IMG/VR virus record: IMGVR_UViG_3300043446_000780
Span: 1 to 40,531 of that record
DNA length: 40,531 bases
Direction: 5' to 3' (one strand)
Origin: a virus
This document shows, piece by piece, positions 16,986-26,014 of the stretch. Numbering within the stretch: position 1 is the first letter of the stretch; each line of letters opens with the position of its first letter. The notes beneath the pieces were generated by a model, which was given only the letters and a program-made list of their open reading frames with translations, did not search any database and was not told where the DNA came from. The position numbers and the translations under genes were made by a program.

Positions 16986-17711
16986 ATGACATACGATATC
17001 GCACAGCTGTCTCCAGAGAAGCGGCACTGGCTTCTCCGCAGCAGCAACATCCCCCGTCGGTTCCTTGGGCTAGAGCCTGCCGACATTGTGGCAAAAACTG
17101 GTACATTCCCTAAGCAGATTGACCGCTGGCTAGATAAGGCCATGGACGGTCAAATCATCAAGCGTCTTGGCGGCATCGGTACCACTGGCGTTGGATTGTT
17201 GTTTGACGGCGGGCCAGGCCTAGGCAAGACTACCCACGCCGTAGTATCGGCCATGGAGTTTGTCCGTCGTCTTCCAGAGGACTCAGACGAGGCCCGTAAG
17301 GTCCTGTCGATTCTTCCAGAGGACTACGGCATGCAGTCACGTCCGATTTACTACATGACCTACCCAGAGTTTCTTTCACGCAAAAAAGCGATGATTGATG
17401 CAGACCCAGAGACCAAGCGTGAGCTGTACCGTGAGATGGAGGGATTCCACGGCCGTGCCAAAGAAGACTTCCTGAACGTACGTCTGCTGATTCTTGATGA
17501 CCTGGGCAAAGAATACAAGGGCGCAGGATTCAACGATGCCTCGTTTGACGAAATCCTGCGTTCACGCTACGATAAAGCACTACCAACCATTATCACAACC
17601 AACGTCGCACGAGAGAGCTGGGAGACTCAATACGGAGAGGCTATGGGCAGTTTCGCCTACGAAGCCTTCACTCGTGTGCGTATCATAGGAGAGGACCTAC
17701 GACAGATATGA
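16986..17711 (+). CDS. DnaC-like AAA+ helicase loader
   Basis: The 241-residue protein carries Walker A GGPGLGKTT (residues 75-83) and Walker B LLILDDLGKE (D171, D172), in the arrangement of DnaC/IstB-type AAA+ proteins. A sensor-like segment (TIITTNVARESW) follows. These proteins load the replicative helicase onto origin DNA. The neighbours are the initiator upstream and DnaB downstream. The start has AGAGGGCAAAATG, and the stop overlaps the next ATG as ATGA. Confidence 0.88.
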   Translation: MTYDIAQLSPEKRHWLLRSSNIPRRFLGLEPADIVAKTGTFPKQIDRWLDKAMDGQIIKRLGGIGTTGVGLLFDGGPGLGKTTHAVVSAMEFVRRLPEDSDEARKVLSILPEDYGMQSRPIYYMTYPEFLSRKKAMIDADPETKRELYREMEGFHGRAKEDFLNVRLLILDDLGKEYKGAGFNDASFDEILRSRYDKALPTIITTNVARESWETQYGEAMGSFAYEAFTRVRIIGEDLRQI

Positions 17712-18010
17712 AAGAGACAACCATGGCTAAAGACTGGCGTACCATTCAGTTCTTTTTGGACGAGGATGGCGTACAAGAAGTTGAGCTTCAGTACGATGAC
17801 CCATCAAAGCTCCGTTGCACGTGCGTTTCTCGCACTCAAACCTGCAAGCACGTACAGTACGTTCGTGACATGTTCAAGCGCAACAACGGTGTCTTTGACC
17901 TAGAAGTACCAATCGAGGAGGATGACGACGCAATGACTCTTGCGTTCGCCACCGCCGAGTCTTTCCGTCAGCTGATTCTTAAGTACGGCAAGGTCGCTGT
18001 AGTTGATTAA
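17708..18010 (+). CDS. Stand-alone SWIM zinc-finger protein
   Basis: The 100-residue protein (95 if the ATG at 17723 is used) contains C37-x-C39-x6-C46-x-H48 in RCTCVSRTQTCKHVQYV, the CxCxnCxH SWIM motif. SWIM fingers bind DNA or protein and are often fused to SNF2-type ATPases. Here the finger is flanked only by an N-terminal β-region and an acidic C-terminal helix. The start overlaps the loader stop as ATGA. An SNF2 ATPase lacking a visible SWIM finger is encoded about 2.6 kb downstream in the same gene row, so a working partnership is possible but not shown. Confidence 0.7.
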   Translation: MKETTMAKDWRTIQFFLDEDGVQEVELQYDDPSKLRCTCVSRTQTCKHVQYVRDMFKRNNGVFDLEVPIEEDDDAMTLAFATAESFRQLILKYGKVAVVD

Positions 18011-18419
18011 TGGCGACATCTCCAACGCAACTCCGCCTCGGCTAATCGTCATTATTGACGCTGTAGCCGAGTCGGAGATTGAGGAGAAAAAAGGGCTGTT
18101 CAAAACCAAAGCTGAACGCACTTTTCCAAAACTAATGGCCAGGGAGCTTTCGCACTTGTGGACACTGTCCAATAAGTATGGTCTCTCTGTTGAGCTAGCT
18201 GCCTTTGAGGCAGACTTGTGGACTCAAGGGGCTCTAGACGCTTTTATGGAGCGTCTAGACCGCAGGGGAGCCAATCCCTTCAACTACGCTGAGCTCTATC
18301 CAGACGTAGATGAATTCATCAAAGACATGCCGTACAGGGCAAACCTTAAAGGTATTGTAGATATCCCAGGGCGGGTAGCACGGTACGGTTCTTTTGGTAT
18401 AGAGCTAAACAACTTGTAA
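18003..18419 (+). CDS. Hypothetical protein in the replication operon
   Basis: The 138-residue frame begins with TTG, overlapping the previous gene by eight bases; the nearby ATG at 18009 is in another frame. It has a hydrophobic β-strand (RLIVIIDAVAES), a charged helical region, and a C-terminal segment (GIVDIPGRVARYGSFGIEL). I do not recognise the family. It lies between SWIM and DnaB genes, so a replisome-related role is likely but unproven. Confidence 0.65.
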   Translation: MINGDISNATPPRLIVIIDAVAESEIEEKKGLFKTKAERTFPKLMARELSHLWTLSNKYGLSVELAAFEADLWTQGALDAFMERLDRRGANPFNYAELYPDVDEFIKDMPYRANLKGIVDIPGRVARYGSFGIELNNL

Positions 18420-18437
18420 CTTTATTAGAGGGCAAAA

Positions 18438-19688
18438 ATGGCACACGACAACGAGTATCGCTTAGTCAGCAAAGTAATCGCTGACCGCAACATCATTCCC
18501 GTACTTGAGAACGGTATCAAGGACGACTGGATTGTAGACGACGACCTGCGCCGTGTCTGGAAGTTTGTGCGTAACCACTACGCCAGCTACCGTGAAGTCC
18601 CTACCGCAGTTACCGTTATTGACAACTTCCCTAACTTCAAGGTTCTAAAAGTAGAAGACACCATCGACTACTTGATTGACCAGATGGTTGCGTTCCGTCG
18701 CCGCACGTTAACTCGTAACGGTATCGAAGTTGTAATCGACAAGATTAGTAACAACGACCACGAGGCCGCTCTCAACGAAATGAGTAAGGTCGTCACCCTT
18801 GTCAACGAGCAGGGCGTAGTCGGCACGACTCACATCGACATCACCAAGGACCCTGACAAGTTCCTTGAGGAGTACAAGAACGTCCAGAACTCGGTTCTTC
18901 TTGGAGTACCTACTGGCTTTGAGAAGATTGACGAGGCTACCGCAGGCCTACAGGGCGGCCAGCTAATCACCCTTATCGCTCCCCCTAAGACTGGTAAGTC
19001 ACAGATTGGGTTGCGCATTGCTGCAAACATTCACGAGGCGGGCATGGTCCCGATGTTCCAGTCCTTTGAGATGAACAACCATGAGCAGACTCAGCGTTAC
19101 CTGTCCATGACTGCCCACATCTCCAGCAAGCGTCTTCGTCTTGGTCAACTACAAAAGGACGAAGAAGCTCGCCTTACTGACTTGATTGAAGACCTAAAGG
19201 ACCAGCAGCCTTTCCACTTTGTGGACGCCATCAACGGCCTTACCATCGACTCGCTCGTCGCAAAAGCTGAACAGCTTAATCCAGATATTCTTTTTGTTGA
19301 CGGCGTGTACCTGATGATGGACCAGGTTACTGGCGAGGCTAACACTCCTCAGGCACTGACCAACATTACTCGTGGCCTCAAGCGTGTAGCACAGAAGCTT
19401 AACATCCCAGTAATCATTACCACTCAGACCCTGCTGTGGAAGATGAAAGGCGGAAAAGTTTCTGCTGACTCCATTGGTTACTCGTCATCGTTCTTCCAAG
19501 ACTCGGACGTTATCCTAGGTCTGGAGCCAGTAGAGGGCGACGACCGCACTCGCACGCTGCGTGTTGTACAGGCTCGTAACTGCCCACCAGATTCAACCTC
19601 CATCACTTGGAACTGGGACACTGGCTGCTTCCACGACGAGACCAAGCAATCCTCGTGCAAGTTTTGCACCCCATGGAGCACCATATGA
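18438..19688 (+). CDS. dnaB: DnaB-type replicative helicase
   Basis: The 416-residue protein has a short N-terminal helical domain and a RecA-like C-terminal domain with GVPTGFEKIDEATAGLQGGQ, Walker A APPKTGKS (residues 181-188), and Walker B ILFVDGVYLM (D288). A late QDSDVILGLEP segment is typical of DnaB/gp41 helicases. The hexamer unwinds DNA 5' to 3' ahead of the polymerase and binds primase. The final residues (SSCKFCTPWS) carry a CxxC, unusual for DnaB. The start has TAGAGGGCAAAAATG, and the end overlaps the primase start as ATGA. Confidence 0.92.
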   Translation: MAHDNEYRLVSKVIADRNIIPVLENGIKDDWIVDDDLRRVWKFVRNHYASYREVPTAVTVIDNFPNFKVLKVEDTIDYLIDQMVAFRRRTLTRNGIEVVIDKISNNDHEAALNEMSKVVTLVNEQGVVGTTHIDITKDPDKFLEEYKNVQNSVLLGVPTGFEKIDEATAGLQGGQLITLIAPPKTGKSQIGLRIAANIHEAGMVPMFQSFEMNNHEQTQRYLSMTAHISSKRLRLGQLQKDEEARLTDLIEDLKDQQPFHFVDAINGLTIDSLVAKAEQLNPDILFVDGVYLMMDQVTGEANTPQALTNITRGLKRVAQKLNIPVIITTQTLLWKMKGGKVSADSIGYSSSFFQDSDVILGLEPVEGDDRTRTLRVVQARNCPPDSTSITWNWDTGCFHDETKQSSCKFCTPWSTI

Positions 19689-20662
19689 TTCTGGATGTTC
19701 CAGCAGTACTGGACGCCTTAGGCATTGATTACATGGAGCGTGGCGACGAGGCCACTGCTCTGTGCCCTGGCCACAAGCTGCGCACTGGTCGTGAGGACCA
19801 CTCGCCATCCTGGTCCATCAACATCGACACTGGCCAGCACATGTGCTTCTCATGTGGTTACAAGGGCAACCTCATTCAGCTCGTCTGCGATGTAAACGAG
19901 TTCTACATTGAGGTGTACGGGACTACCTACTCCTACGACTATGCCGCAGGGCAAAACTGGCTGGCTAGCGTTTCGGCTATTCCTATTGAAAAGCTGGAAG
20001 AGATTATCAAGTCGCTGCCTGCTTACGTGGGCCCAGCACCAAAGCCTCTGGAAATGTCGGAGGCTCGTCTTGCCCTCTTCACGTATCCACCAGAGGACGC
20101 ACTGGCAGCTCGCAATTTAACTCTCGCATCAGCAGAGGCGTACGGTGTGCTGTGGGACCCAAAGAAGAAGTCATGGATTCTCCCTCTGCGTGAGCCTCAC
20201 TTTAACCGTCTGCTTGGCTGGCAGGAAAAGGGCACTGAGCACCGCACATTCTTTAACCGCCCTACTGGGCTCCAACGCTCCAAGACTTTGTTCGGCATCA
20301 ACACCCAGCAGCAGGACTTGGTAATCGTCGTAGAGTCTCCTCTTGACTGCCTACGTCTGCACAGTGCTGGCATAACTGGTGCAGTCGCAATGTGCGGAAC
20401 ATCCATCAGCAACGACCAGATTAAACTTCTTCGCTACTCCGACCGCGTCATATCTGCTTTTGATAACCCAAAGGTGGATAAGGCAGGAAAGAAAGCTTCT
20501 GATGAAATGCGTGACTGGGCTCGCAAATACGGTTTAAATTTGTCGTTTTTCAACTATGGTGATACTGGCAAGAAAGACCCAGGCGACCTCACCGATGAAG
20601 AGATTGTCTGGGGCATCGAGAATGCCAAGACGTCTCTTATTGGTGAGAAAGCGTATGTTTAA
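19685..20662 (+). CDS. dnaG: DnaG-type primase
   Basis: I choose the ATG at 19685 because it forms an ATGA overlap with the DnaB stop and GGAG lies six bases upstream. The 325-residue product has a CHC2-type zinc finger (C27-x2-H30, C54-x2-C57), a short middle domain, and a Toprim domain with VVESPLDCLRL and AFDNPKVDKAGKKAS. Primases make RNA primers at the fork. It is shorter than bacterial DnaG because the C-terminal helicase-binding region is reduced. The next gene overlaps by eight bases. Confidence 0.9.
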   Translation: MILDVPAVLDALGIDYMERGDEATALCPGHKLRTGREDHSPSWSINIDTGQHMCFSCGYKGNLIQLVCDVNEFYIEVYGTTYSYDYAAGQNWLASVSAIPIEKLEEIIKSLPAYVGPAPKPLEMSEARLALFTYPPEDALAARNLTLASAEAYGVLWDPKKKSWILPLREPHFNRLLGWQEKGTEHRTFFNRPTGLQRSKTLFGINTQQQDLVIVVESPLDCLRLHSAGITGAVAMCGTSISNDQIKLLRYSDRVISAFDNPKVDKAGKKASDEMRDWARKYGLNLSFFNYGDTGKKDPGDLTDEEIVWGIENAKTSLIGEKAYV

Positions 20663-22223
20663 AGGAACACTAAAACCGTATCAGGTTGAGGCCGTAGAAA
20701 AGATGGTCTCCCAGCAGCACATCCTTGTTGCGTACGAGATGGGTCTAGGAAAGACCCCTATGACCATCGCAGCCATTGAAACGCTCAGAGAGCGAGGACA
20801 GGTGAACCAGACTGTCCTCGTTCTCTGTCTTGCTTCACTGAAGTATCAGTGGCAAAAAGAAGTCGGCAAGTTCAGCGACTCCACTGCTATCGTGATTGAC
20901 GGTACGAAGTCGCAGAGAGAAAAGCAGTACGCCCAAGTGGGCGAGTTCGACTATGTAGTCATGAACTACGAGCAGGTAGTCAATGACTGGGAGATTCTAA
21001 AAGGATTCACCTTCGCAGCAATCATCTGCGATGAAGCCACTGCCATCAAGGGCTTCAGAGCTAAAAGAGCTAAGAAGGTAAAGGAGCTCTCAAAGAAAGT
21101 TCCGATTAGATTTGCTCTAACTGGCACGCCAATTGAAAATGGCAAGCCCGAAGAAATCTACTCCATCATGCAATTTGTTGACCCAAACATCCTTGGTAGA
21201 TTCGACATCTTTGATAAGACCTTCATCGTTAGAAACCACTTCGGTGGAGTTCAGAGATACAGAAACCTGCCGCTACTAAACAAGACCGTAATGAAGCACG
21301 CCGTAAGAAAGGCGCAGCACGACGAAGACGTCAAGCCGTACCTTCCTGAGGCTATCTACCGCGAGCCTCTTCTCGTAAAGCTAGATAAGGCTTCACAAAC
21401 TCTGTACAACACCATCTCGGCAGACCTTACTGAGGTGCTGATTCGTGCACGTGAGACTCTTGGCAGCAACTTCAATCTGGCCTCTCACTACGGCCAGATT
21501 TACGACCTAAGCGACCCCGCCAATGAGTTGCGTGGAGAGGTCATGTCTCGTATCGGCGCACTACGTATGTTGTGCTCCAGCCCAAACGTACTGCTCTCCA
21601 GCTACATGAACTTCGAGAACCACACAGGTAAAGGAAGCGCATACGTTCACTCCTTGGGCGACTTGATTCATAGCGTGTCTAAAACCCCAAAGCTAGACGC
21701 AGCCATGGAGTATCTCACGGACCACCTAGAGATTGACGATAGCTACAAAGCCGTTGTGTTTGCATCGTACCTGGATTCAGTGTCGGAGCTTGTTGATAGA
21801 CTAAACGCCAAAGGATACGGAGCCGTTGCATACACAGGCGAGATGAACGCCGTAAAGAAAGAAGATGCAAAGGTAAAGTTCCAAACTAGACCACACATTC
21901 GTGTGCTAGTAAGCAGCGATGCAGGCGGCTACGGAGTAGACCTGCCGCAGGCAAACCTGCTTCTCAACTACGACCAGCCTTGGTCATCAGGGCTAGCCGT
22001 ACAGAGAAACGGGCGCATCAACCGCACATCTTCAGAGTGGCCTTCTATAACGATTCAGGACATTCTGGTAAAAGATTCGATTGAACAGCGGCAATACGAT
22101 ATGCTAAAGCAAAAGGGAGCAATCGCAGGAGCGATTCTGGACGGCTCCAACATCAACGCCAAGGGCGGTGTTGACTTGACAGTAGGTAGTCTGATAGACT
22201 TCCTAATTAACAAGGCCATATAG
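20655..22223 (+). CDS. SNF2-family DNA-dependent ATPase / helicase
   Basis: The start at 20655 (MFKGTLKPYQVEAVEKM) puts the Q-like motif at the N-terminus as in the family; a longer upstream frame inside the primase gene is unlikely. The 522-residue protein has Walker A GLGKT (30-34), a DEAT box (126-129) where DEAH is usual, FALTGTPIEN, and the C-terminal helicase motifs SSDAGGYGVDLPQA and VQRNGRINR. SNF2 ATPases translocate on double-stranded DNA and can remodel forks or strip proteins. It carries no SWIM finger of its own. Confidence 0.92.
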   Translation: MFKGTLKPYQVEAVEKMVSQQHILVAYEMGLGKTPMTIAAIETLRERGQVNQTVLVLCLASLKYQWQKEVGKFSDSTAIVIDGTKSQREKQYAQVGEFDYVVMNYEQVVNDWEILKGFTFAAIICDEATAIKGFRAKRAKKVKELSKKVPIRFALTGTPIENGKPEEIYSIMQFVDPNILGRFDIFDKTFIVRNHFGGVQRYRNLPLLNKTVMKHAVRKAQHDEDVKPYLPEAIYREPLLVKLDKASQTLYNTISADLTEVLIRARETLGSNFNLASHYGQIYDLSDPANELRGEVMSRIGALRMLCSSPNVLLSSYMNFENHTGKGSAYVHSLGDLIHSVSKTPKLDAAMEYLTDHLEIDDSYKAVVFASYLDSVSELVDRLNAKGYGAVAYTGEMNAVKKEDAKVKFQTRPHIRVLVSSDAGGYGVDLPQANLLLNYDQPWSSGLAVQRNGRINRTSSEWPSITIQDILVKDSIEQRQYDMLKQKGAIAGAILDGSNINAKGGVDLTVGSLIDFLINKAI

Positions 22224-22233
22224 GAGGGCAACC

Positions 22234-22677
22234 ATGGCAAAGAGGATTGACGAAGAAACACCTCGTTTCGAAGACCCAGACTCACTTGACGCTCAAGTGC
22301 GCGAGTACATGAAGATTAAGACTGTAATCGAAACGATGGAGTCTCGTCAGAAAGAGCTTCGCGCCAAGCTCATGGAGTCTATTGATGTAGACGGATTTGA
22401 AGACGGCTCAGGCAACCTTCAGCTCGAGCTCCCAGCTGCAGTAGAAGGCGTTATGCGCCTGGAAAAGCAGCGTCGCGTATCGCGTAAGCTAAACGAACCA
22501 AAGGCCGAAGAGATTCTTCAGCAGCTAGGGCTTTATGACGACATCTTTGTTATGAAGCCTACGTTGGACGAAGATGCCCTTATGGCTGCTTTCTACGAAG
22601 AAAAAATTTCTGAGGAAGAACTTGACGAGATGTTCCCAGCCAATGTAACCTGGGCACTACGAACACTTAAGAAGTAA
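22234..22677 (+). CDS. Hypothetical coiled-coil protein
   Basis: The 147-residue acidic protein has a helical segment (TVIETMESRQKELRAKLMES, about residues 28-47) and a charged C-terminal half ending WALRTLKK. The start follows GGAGGGCAACC. It is coded between the SNF2 ATPase and a MerR-like protein, inside the replication block. I do not recognise the family; it could be an accessory subunit. Confidence 0.7.
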   Translation: MAKRIDEETPRFEDPDSLDAQVREYMKIKTVIETMESRQKELRAKLMESIDVDGFEDGSGNLQLELPAAVEGVMRLEKQRRVSRKLNEPKAEEILQQLGLYDDIFVMKPTLDEDALMAAFYEEKISEEELDEMFPANVTWALRTLKK

Positions 22678-22680
22678 TCC

Positions 22681-23166
22681 ATGCCAGGACTACGTGGCGA
22701 CGACGACATTCTTAAAGCGTTTGAAGGCCTTGACCGAGTTCCTGGGTCAAAGCAAAAGCGACGTGAAAGTACGCCTCTGGCAGACAAGCGTCGCAAACAA
22801 GCCAGTGGAGAGTCTAACGGTTGGGACGAAAACCCAATCATTAAGTCTCTTCATGGGGTAGAGACCGAAGTGTTTACCATTAGTGCGCTAGCACAGGCAC
22901 TGGATAAGCGCGTGGTCACTATCCGCCTCTGGGAGAAGAAAGGATTTATCCCCGCCGCTCCCTACCGTCTTCGTTCAAAGACTCTGAACGGGGCAAAGGT
23001 CAACGGAAACCGTGTGTATACACGCCCTTTGATTAAAATTGCCATAGAAGAGTTTGCAAAACGTGGACTTCTTGGCTCCGCTCGTGTAGAGTGGAAGCAG
23101 CACGGAGATTTGACAGAGACTATCGTTAGTCGCTGGAAGGCTTCCGTCGAGAACCGAGAGTCGTAA
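22681..23166 (+). CDS. MerR-like helix-turn-helix DNA-binding protein
   Basis: The 161-residue protein has a charged disordered N-terminus (about 60 residues) followed by a MerR-type winged helix: FTISALAQALDKRVVTIRLW, EKKGFIPAAPYRLRS, and a wing with RVYTRP. Such domains bind promoters or serve in excision and partition. The C-terminal dimerisation helix is short. In this position it may regulate early genes or act at the origin. It starts four bases after the preceding gene. Confidence 0.72.
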   Translation: MPGLRGDDDILKAFEGLDRVPGSKQKRRESTPLADKRRKQASGESNGWDENPIIKSLHGVETEVFTISALAQALDKRVVTIRLWEKKGFIPAAPYRLRSKTLNGAKVNGNRVYTRPLIKIAIEEFAKRGLLGSARVEWKQHGDLTETIVSRWKASVENRES

Positions 23167-23220
23167 GACCTCAAAAACCCATCGAGACCGCAAGGCTCAT
23201 TACCGAAAGAAGAAAACACC

Positions 23221-23877
23221 ATGGCTATTACACAGCCTCTAATCGACGCCGACGAGTACCTAACTGAGGACACCGTTGACGCAGCACCAAAGCACGGCAC
23301 CACTGTTCAGGCAGGTTGGGACGCCGCAAGTGCGCTCCTAAAGCCAAAGGCCGCAAAGGGAGAGTACGCCACTGACTTCCGTTTCAGTGAGACCACCCAG
23401 CTCGTTCGTTTCTTGGACGACGCTCCATTCATGGTTTACGAGCAGCACTGGATTGACCGTACCGAGGGTAAGCGTTCATTCGTTTGCATCGGTGACGACT
23501 GCCCACTTTGCACCATCGCAGGTGACAAGCCACGTGCGAAGTTCTCGTTCAACGTTCTCGTTATTTCTGACGAGGAGCCAACTGTCCAGATTCTGACTGC
23601 GCCACCAAGCTTGGCACGTCAGCTCCAGGCAGCTAACGACGACCCACGTCGTGGCCCACTAACCAAGTACTACTGGTCGATTTCACGCCAGGGCTCAGGA
23701 CCACAGACCCAGTACATGCTGGACCGTGTTCGCGCCACTGACTTGGCCGAAGAGTGGGAGTTGGACGCAGAGGACATCGACGCTATCGCCGCCTCAGCAA
23801 CTAAGTATGACGCATCTGCAGTTTACGTGAGCCCCCGCGAAGAGCTGCTCAAGGTTGCACGTCAGCTAGTCAGCTAA
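23221..23877 (+). CDS. Putative single-stranded DNA-binding protein
   Basis: The 218-residue protein has a β-rich core (FRFSETTQLVRFLDDAPF, KFSFNVLVISD) with a Cys cluster CIGDDCPLC, and an acidic C-terminal region. A zinc-containing OB-like core and acidic region are general features of phage SSBs such as T4 gp32, and the gene lies directly upstream of the polymerase. It has its own leader (54 bases) and is closed by a strong terminator, fitting a protein needed in quantity. The assignment is by composition and context. Confidence 0.55.
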   Translation: MAITQPLIDADEYLTEDTVDAAPKHGTTVQAGWDAASALLKPKAAKGEYATDFRFSETTQLVRFLDDAPFMVYEQHWIDRTEGKRSFVCIGDDCPLCTIAGDKPRAKFSFNVLVISDEEPTVQILTAPPSLARQLQAANDDPRRGPLTKYYWSISRQGSGPQTQYMLDRVRATDLAEEWELDAEDIDAIAASATKYDASAVYVSPREELLKVARQLVS

Positions 23878-23889
23878 CTCCACTAACCA

Positions 23890-23932
23890 GGGGGAGACCA
23901 AGTTTACTGTCATTTTCTTGGTCTCCCCCTTT
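23890..23932 (+). terminator. Strong terminator after the putative SSB gene
   Basis: GGGGGAGACCAAG (23890-23902) is perfectly inverted at 23917-23929 around a 14-base loop, followed by TTT. The 13-base-pair stem is the longest GC-rich hairpin in the window. The short T run may make it partly leaky, since the polymerase gene starts 19 bases later with no evident promoter. Confidence 0.8.
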
Positions 23933-23950
23933 CTAATCTTCAGGGGCATA

Positions 23951-26014
23951 ATGAACATCATCACCACACTCGAACAGCTAGACGAGTTCGTAAAGTTTTA
24001 TTCCAAGGTTGACGCTTTTGCGTGGGACACCGAAACTATCGGAGACAACCGCCTTTATCCAGTAATCAACGACGTCTGCTGGATTTCTTTTGCCACAGAG
24101 GGGCGCACCGACGTTATCCCTATGGGCCACCCTAATGGAGAGCTAGAGGGGTACGACAAGCCCCTGCTACTTCCAGGTCAACGCCGCCTTGCAGCTGGTA
24201 AGCCAATTGACGACTCCCACTACTCGCAGGATAAGCGTAAGTGGACCGCCAAGTTTAGTGAGCCCCCAGTCCAGCTAACTCCTCGCCAAGTGTTTGACGC
24301 CATTGAGCCGCTAATGTTTGGTCCTGCCCTCAAGATTGCTCACAACGCTAAGTTCGACCTCAAGTCTGTAGCAAAGTACTACAGCGGTCGTGTACCTGCT
24401 AAGCCTCATTTCGACACGGTGATGGCCGCTTTTCTTTCTAACAACCTAGATAAAAATAACCTCAATCTTGCTGCTACTGCTAAGCGTGAGCTGGGCATTG
24501 AAGTAGAAAAGGGTGTTGGAGAGAACGTTGCTCTTCACCCGTTCTCAGAAGTCGCTAAGTATTCTGGCATTGACGCCGAGGTCACGTGGAAGCTCTACAA
24601 GGCTCTTGCGCCAAAGCTGACAGGGAACCTGCAGCGTGTGTGGAAGTTGGAGATGGACGTTCTCGCAGCTTTGTGTGACATGGAGCTTACGGGAGCCTAC
24701 ATTGACCAAGAGCAGCTAGCCGTACTTGCTGCGGAAATTGAGAAAGGCAAGTCCGAGGCCGAGGCACGCTGCTACAAAGCTGCAGGCAAGGCTTTCTCCA
24801 TCAACTCTATTCCTGAAAAGCAGAAGCTTTTGTTTGCGCCCAATGAAGACACTGGTAAGCCTCGCGTGATGGCTCGTGCCAAAGTAAACAACAGCTGGTT
24901 CAAGCCCGCATTGACCCCAAAGGGGTACGAGGCTGCCAAAGCTGGAGAAGTCCTTAATGAGTCTCACTACTCCGTATCAGCCGAGGCTCTGGAATACTAC
25001 CGCGGTAAGGACGAGCTAGTAGACGCTTTACTGGAGTACCAAGACCTGAACAAGCTCATGACTACCTACGTAACTCCGTACATCGGTGGAGAAGTCAAGC
25101 GTGTAACTAACGGCAAGGAACGGTTTATCCAAAAGGACAGCCTCCTTATTAATGGCCGCGTGCACACTAACTTTAAGGCGCACGGTGCTGAGACTGGTCG
25201 ATTCTCTTCCTCAGAGCCTAATCTGCAGAACATCCCGTCTTCGGGAGAGTACGGCAAACTTGTTCGTGACCTCTTTGTTGCTCCACCAGGGCACAAGCTA
25301 GTCGTTGCGGACTACTCGCAGATTGAGCCTCGTGTTATTGCTGCCTTTTCTCAAGACCCCGTTCTAGTCAACAACTACCTGACTGGTGGAGACATCTACA
25401 CCACCATCGGTGACACTATGGGCGTCAACCGTAAGGCTGGTAAGGTCCTTGTACTCGCTATCTCGTACGGCGTTGGTCCAGACAAGATTGCAGCCTCCAT
25501 CGGTTGTTCTCTAAAAGAAGCAAAGGACCTTTTAAAGCGTTTCGAAGAACGCTTCAGCAGCATTGCTCGCTACAAGGCCAAGGTGGTCCGTGTAGCCAAG
25601 CAGTCAGGCAATGTCCCGTATGTTGAGACCCTGTTTGGCCGCCGCCGCTATATTCCAGAGCTGTCGCTAAAGGCCCCAAACAAGCCGTACAGCGAGCTAA
25701 CCGAGGCTGACAAAATTGTGCGTGGACAGATTGCTCGCGCAGAGCGTCAGGCGTTCAACACCGTCATCCAAGGTTCAGCGGCAGACGTAATGAAGCTTGC
25801 TCTTGTGCGGGCTCACTCATGCTTCTTGAATGAGCCAGACATTAACGTAATCCTTACAGTTCATGACGAACTAGTGACCATCACTCCAGAAGACCGAGCA
25901 GAAGAGACCGCAGAGGCAATTCGGCAGTCAATGGAGGGAATCAAGTTAAAAGAAATCACCGTTCCACTAATTGCTGACGTGAAGATTGTCGATAAGTGGG
26001 GAGAGGCTAAGTAA
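23951..26014 (+). CDS. polA: DNA polymerase, family A, with 3'-5' exonuclease
   Basis: The ATG at 23951 follows AGGGGC and clears the terminator. The 687-residue protein has exonuclease motifs WDTET (D26, E28), AHNAKFDLKS and YSGIDAEV, then polymerase motif A VADYSQIEPR, motif B with R494, K498 and Y506, and motif C VHDELV. There is no 5'-3' exonuclease domain, as in T7-like enzymes. The O-helix position equal to E. coli Phe762 is Leu502. It is the replicative polymerase of this phage. The stop overlaps the next ATG as TAATG. Confidence 0.96.
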   Translation: MNIITTLEQLDEFVKFYSKVDAFAWDTETIGDNRLYPVINDVCWISFATEGRTDVIPMGHPNGELEGYDKPLLLPGQRRLAAGKPIDDSHYSQDKRKWTAKFSEPPVQLTPRQVFDAIEPLMFGPALKIAHNAKFDLKSVAKYYSGRVPAKPHFDTVMAAFLSNNLDKNNLNLAATAKRELGIEVEKGVGENVALHPFSEVAKYSGIDAEVTWKLYKALAPKLTGNLQRVWKLEMDVLAALCDMELTGAYIDQEQLAVLAAEIEKGKSEAEARCYKAAGKAFSINSIPEKQKLLFAPNEDTGKPRVMARAKVNNSWFKPALTPKGYEAAKAGEVLNESHYSVSAEALEYYRGKDELVDALLEYQDLNKLMTTYVTPYIGGEVKRVTNGKERFIQKDSLLINGRVHTNFKAHGAETGRFSSSEPNLQNIPSSGEYGKLVRDLFVAPPGHKLVVADYSQIEPRVIAAFSQDPVLVNNYLTGGDIYTTIGDTMGVNRKAGKVLVLAISYGVGPDKIAASIGCSLKEAKDLLKRFEERFSSIARYKAKVVRVAKQSGNVPYVETLFGRRRYIPELSLKAPNKPYSELTEADKIVRGQIARAERQAFNTVIQGSAADVMKLALVRAHSCFLNEPDINVILTVHDELVTITPEDRAEETAEAIRQSMEGIKLKEITVPLIADVKIVDKWGEAK

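Noticed and set aside
20556-20654. A longer N-terminus for the SNF2 ATPase.
   Set aside because: The extra 33 codons lie inside the primase Toprim region and lack a ribosome site; the start at 20655 gives the normal family N-terminus.
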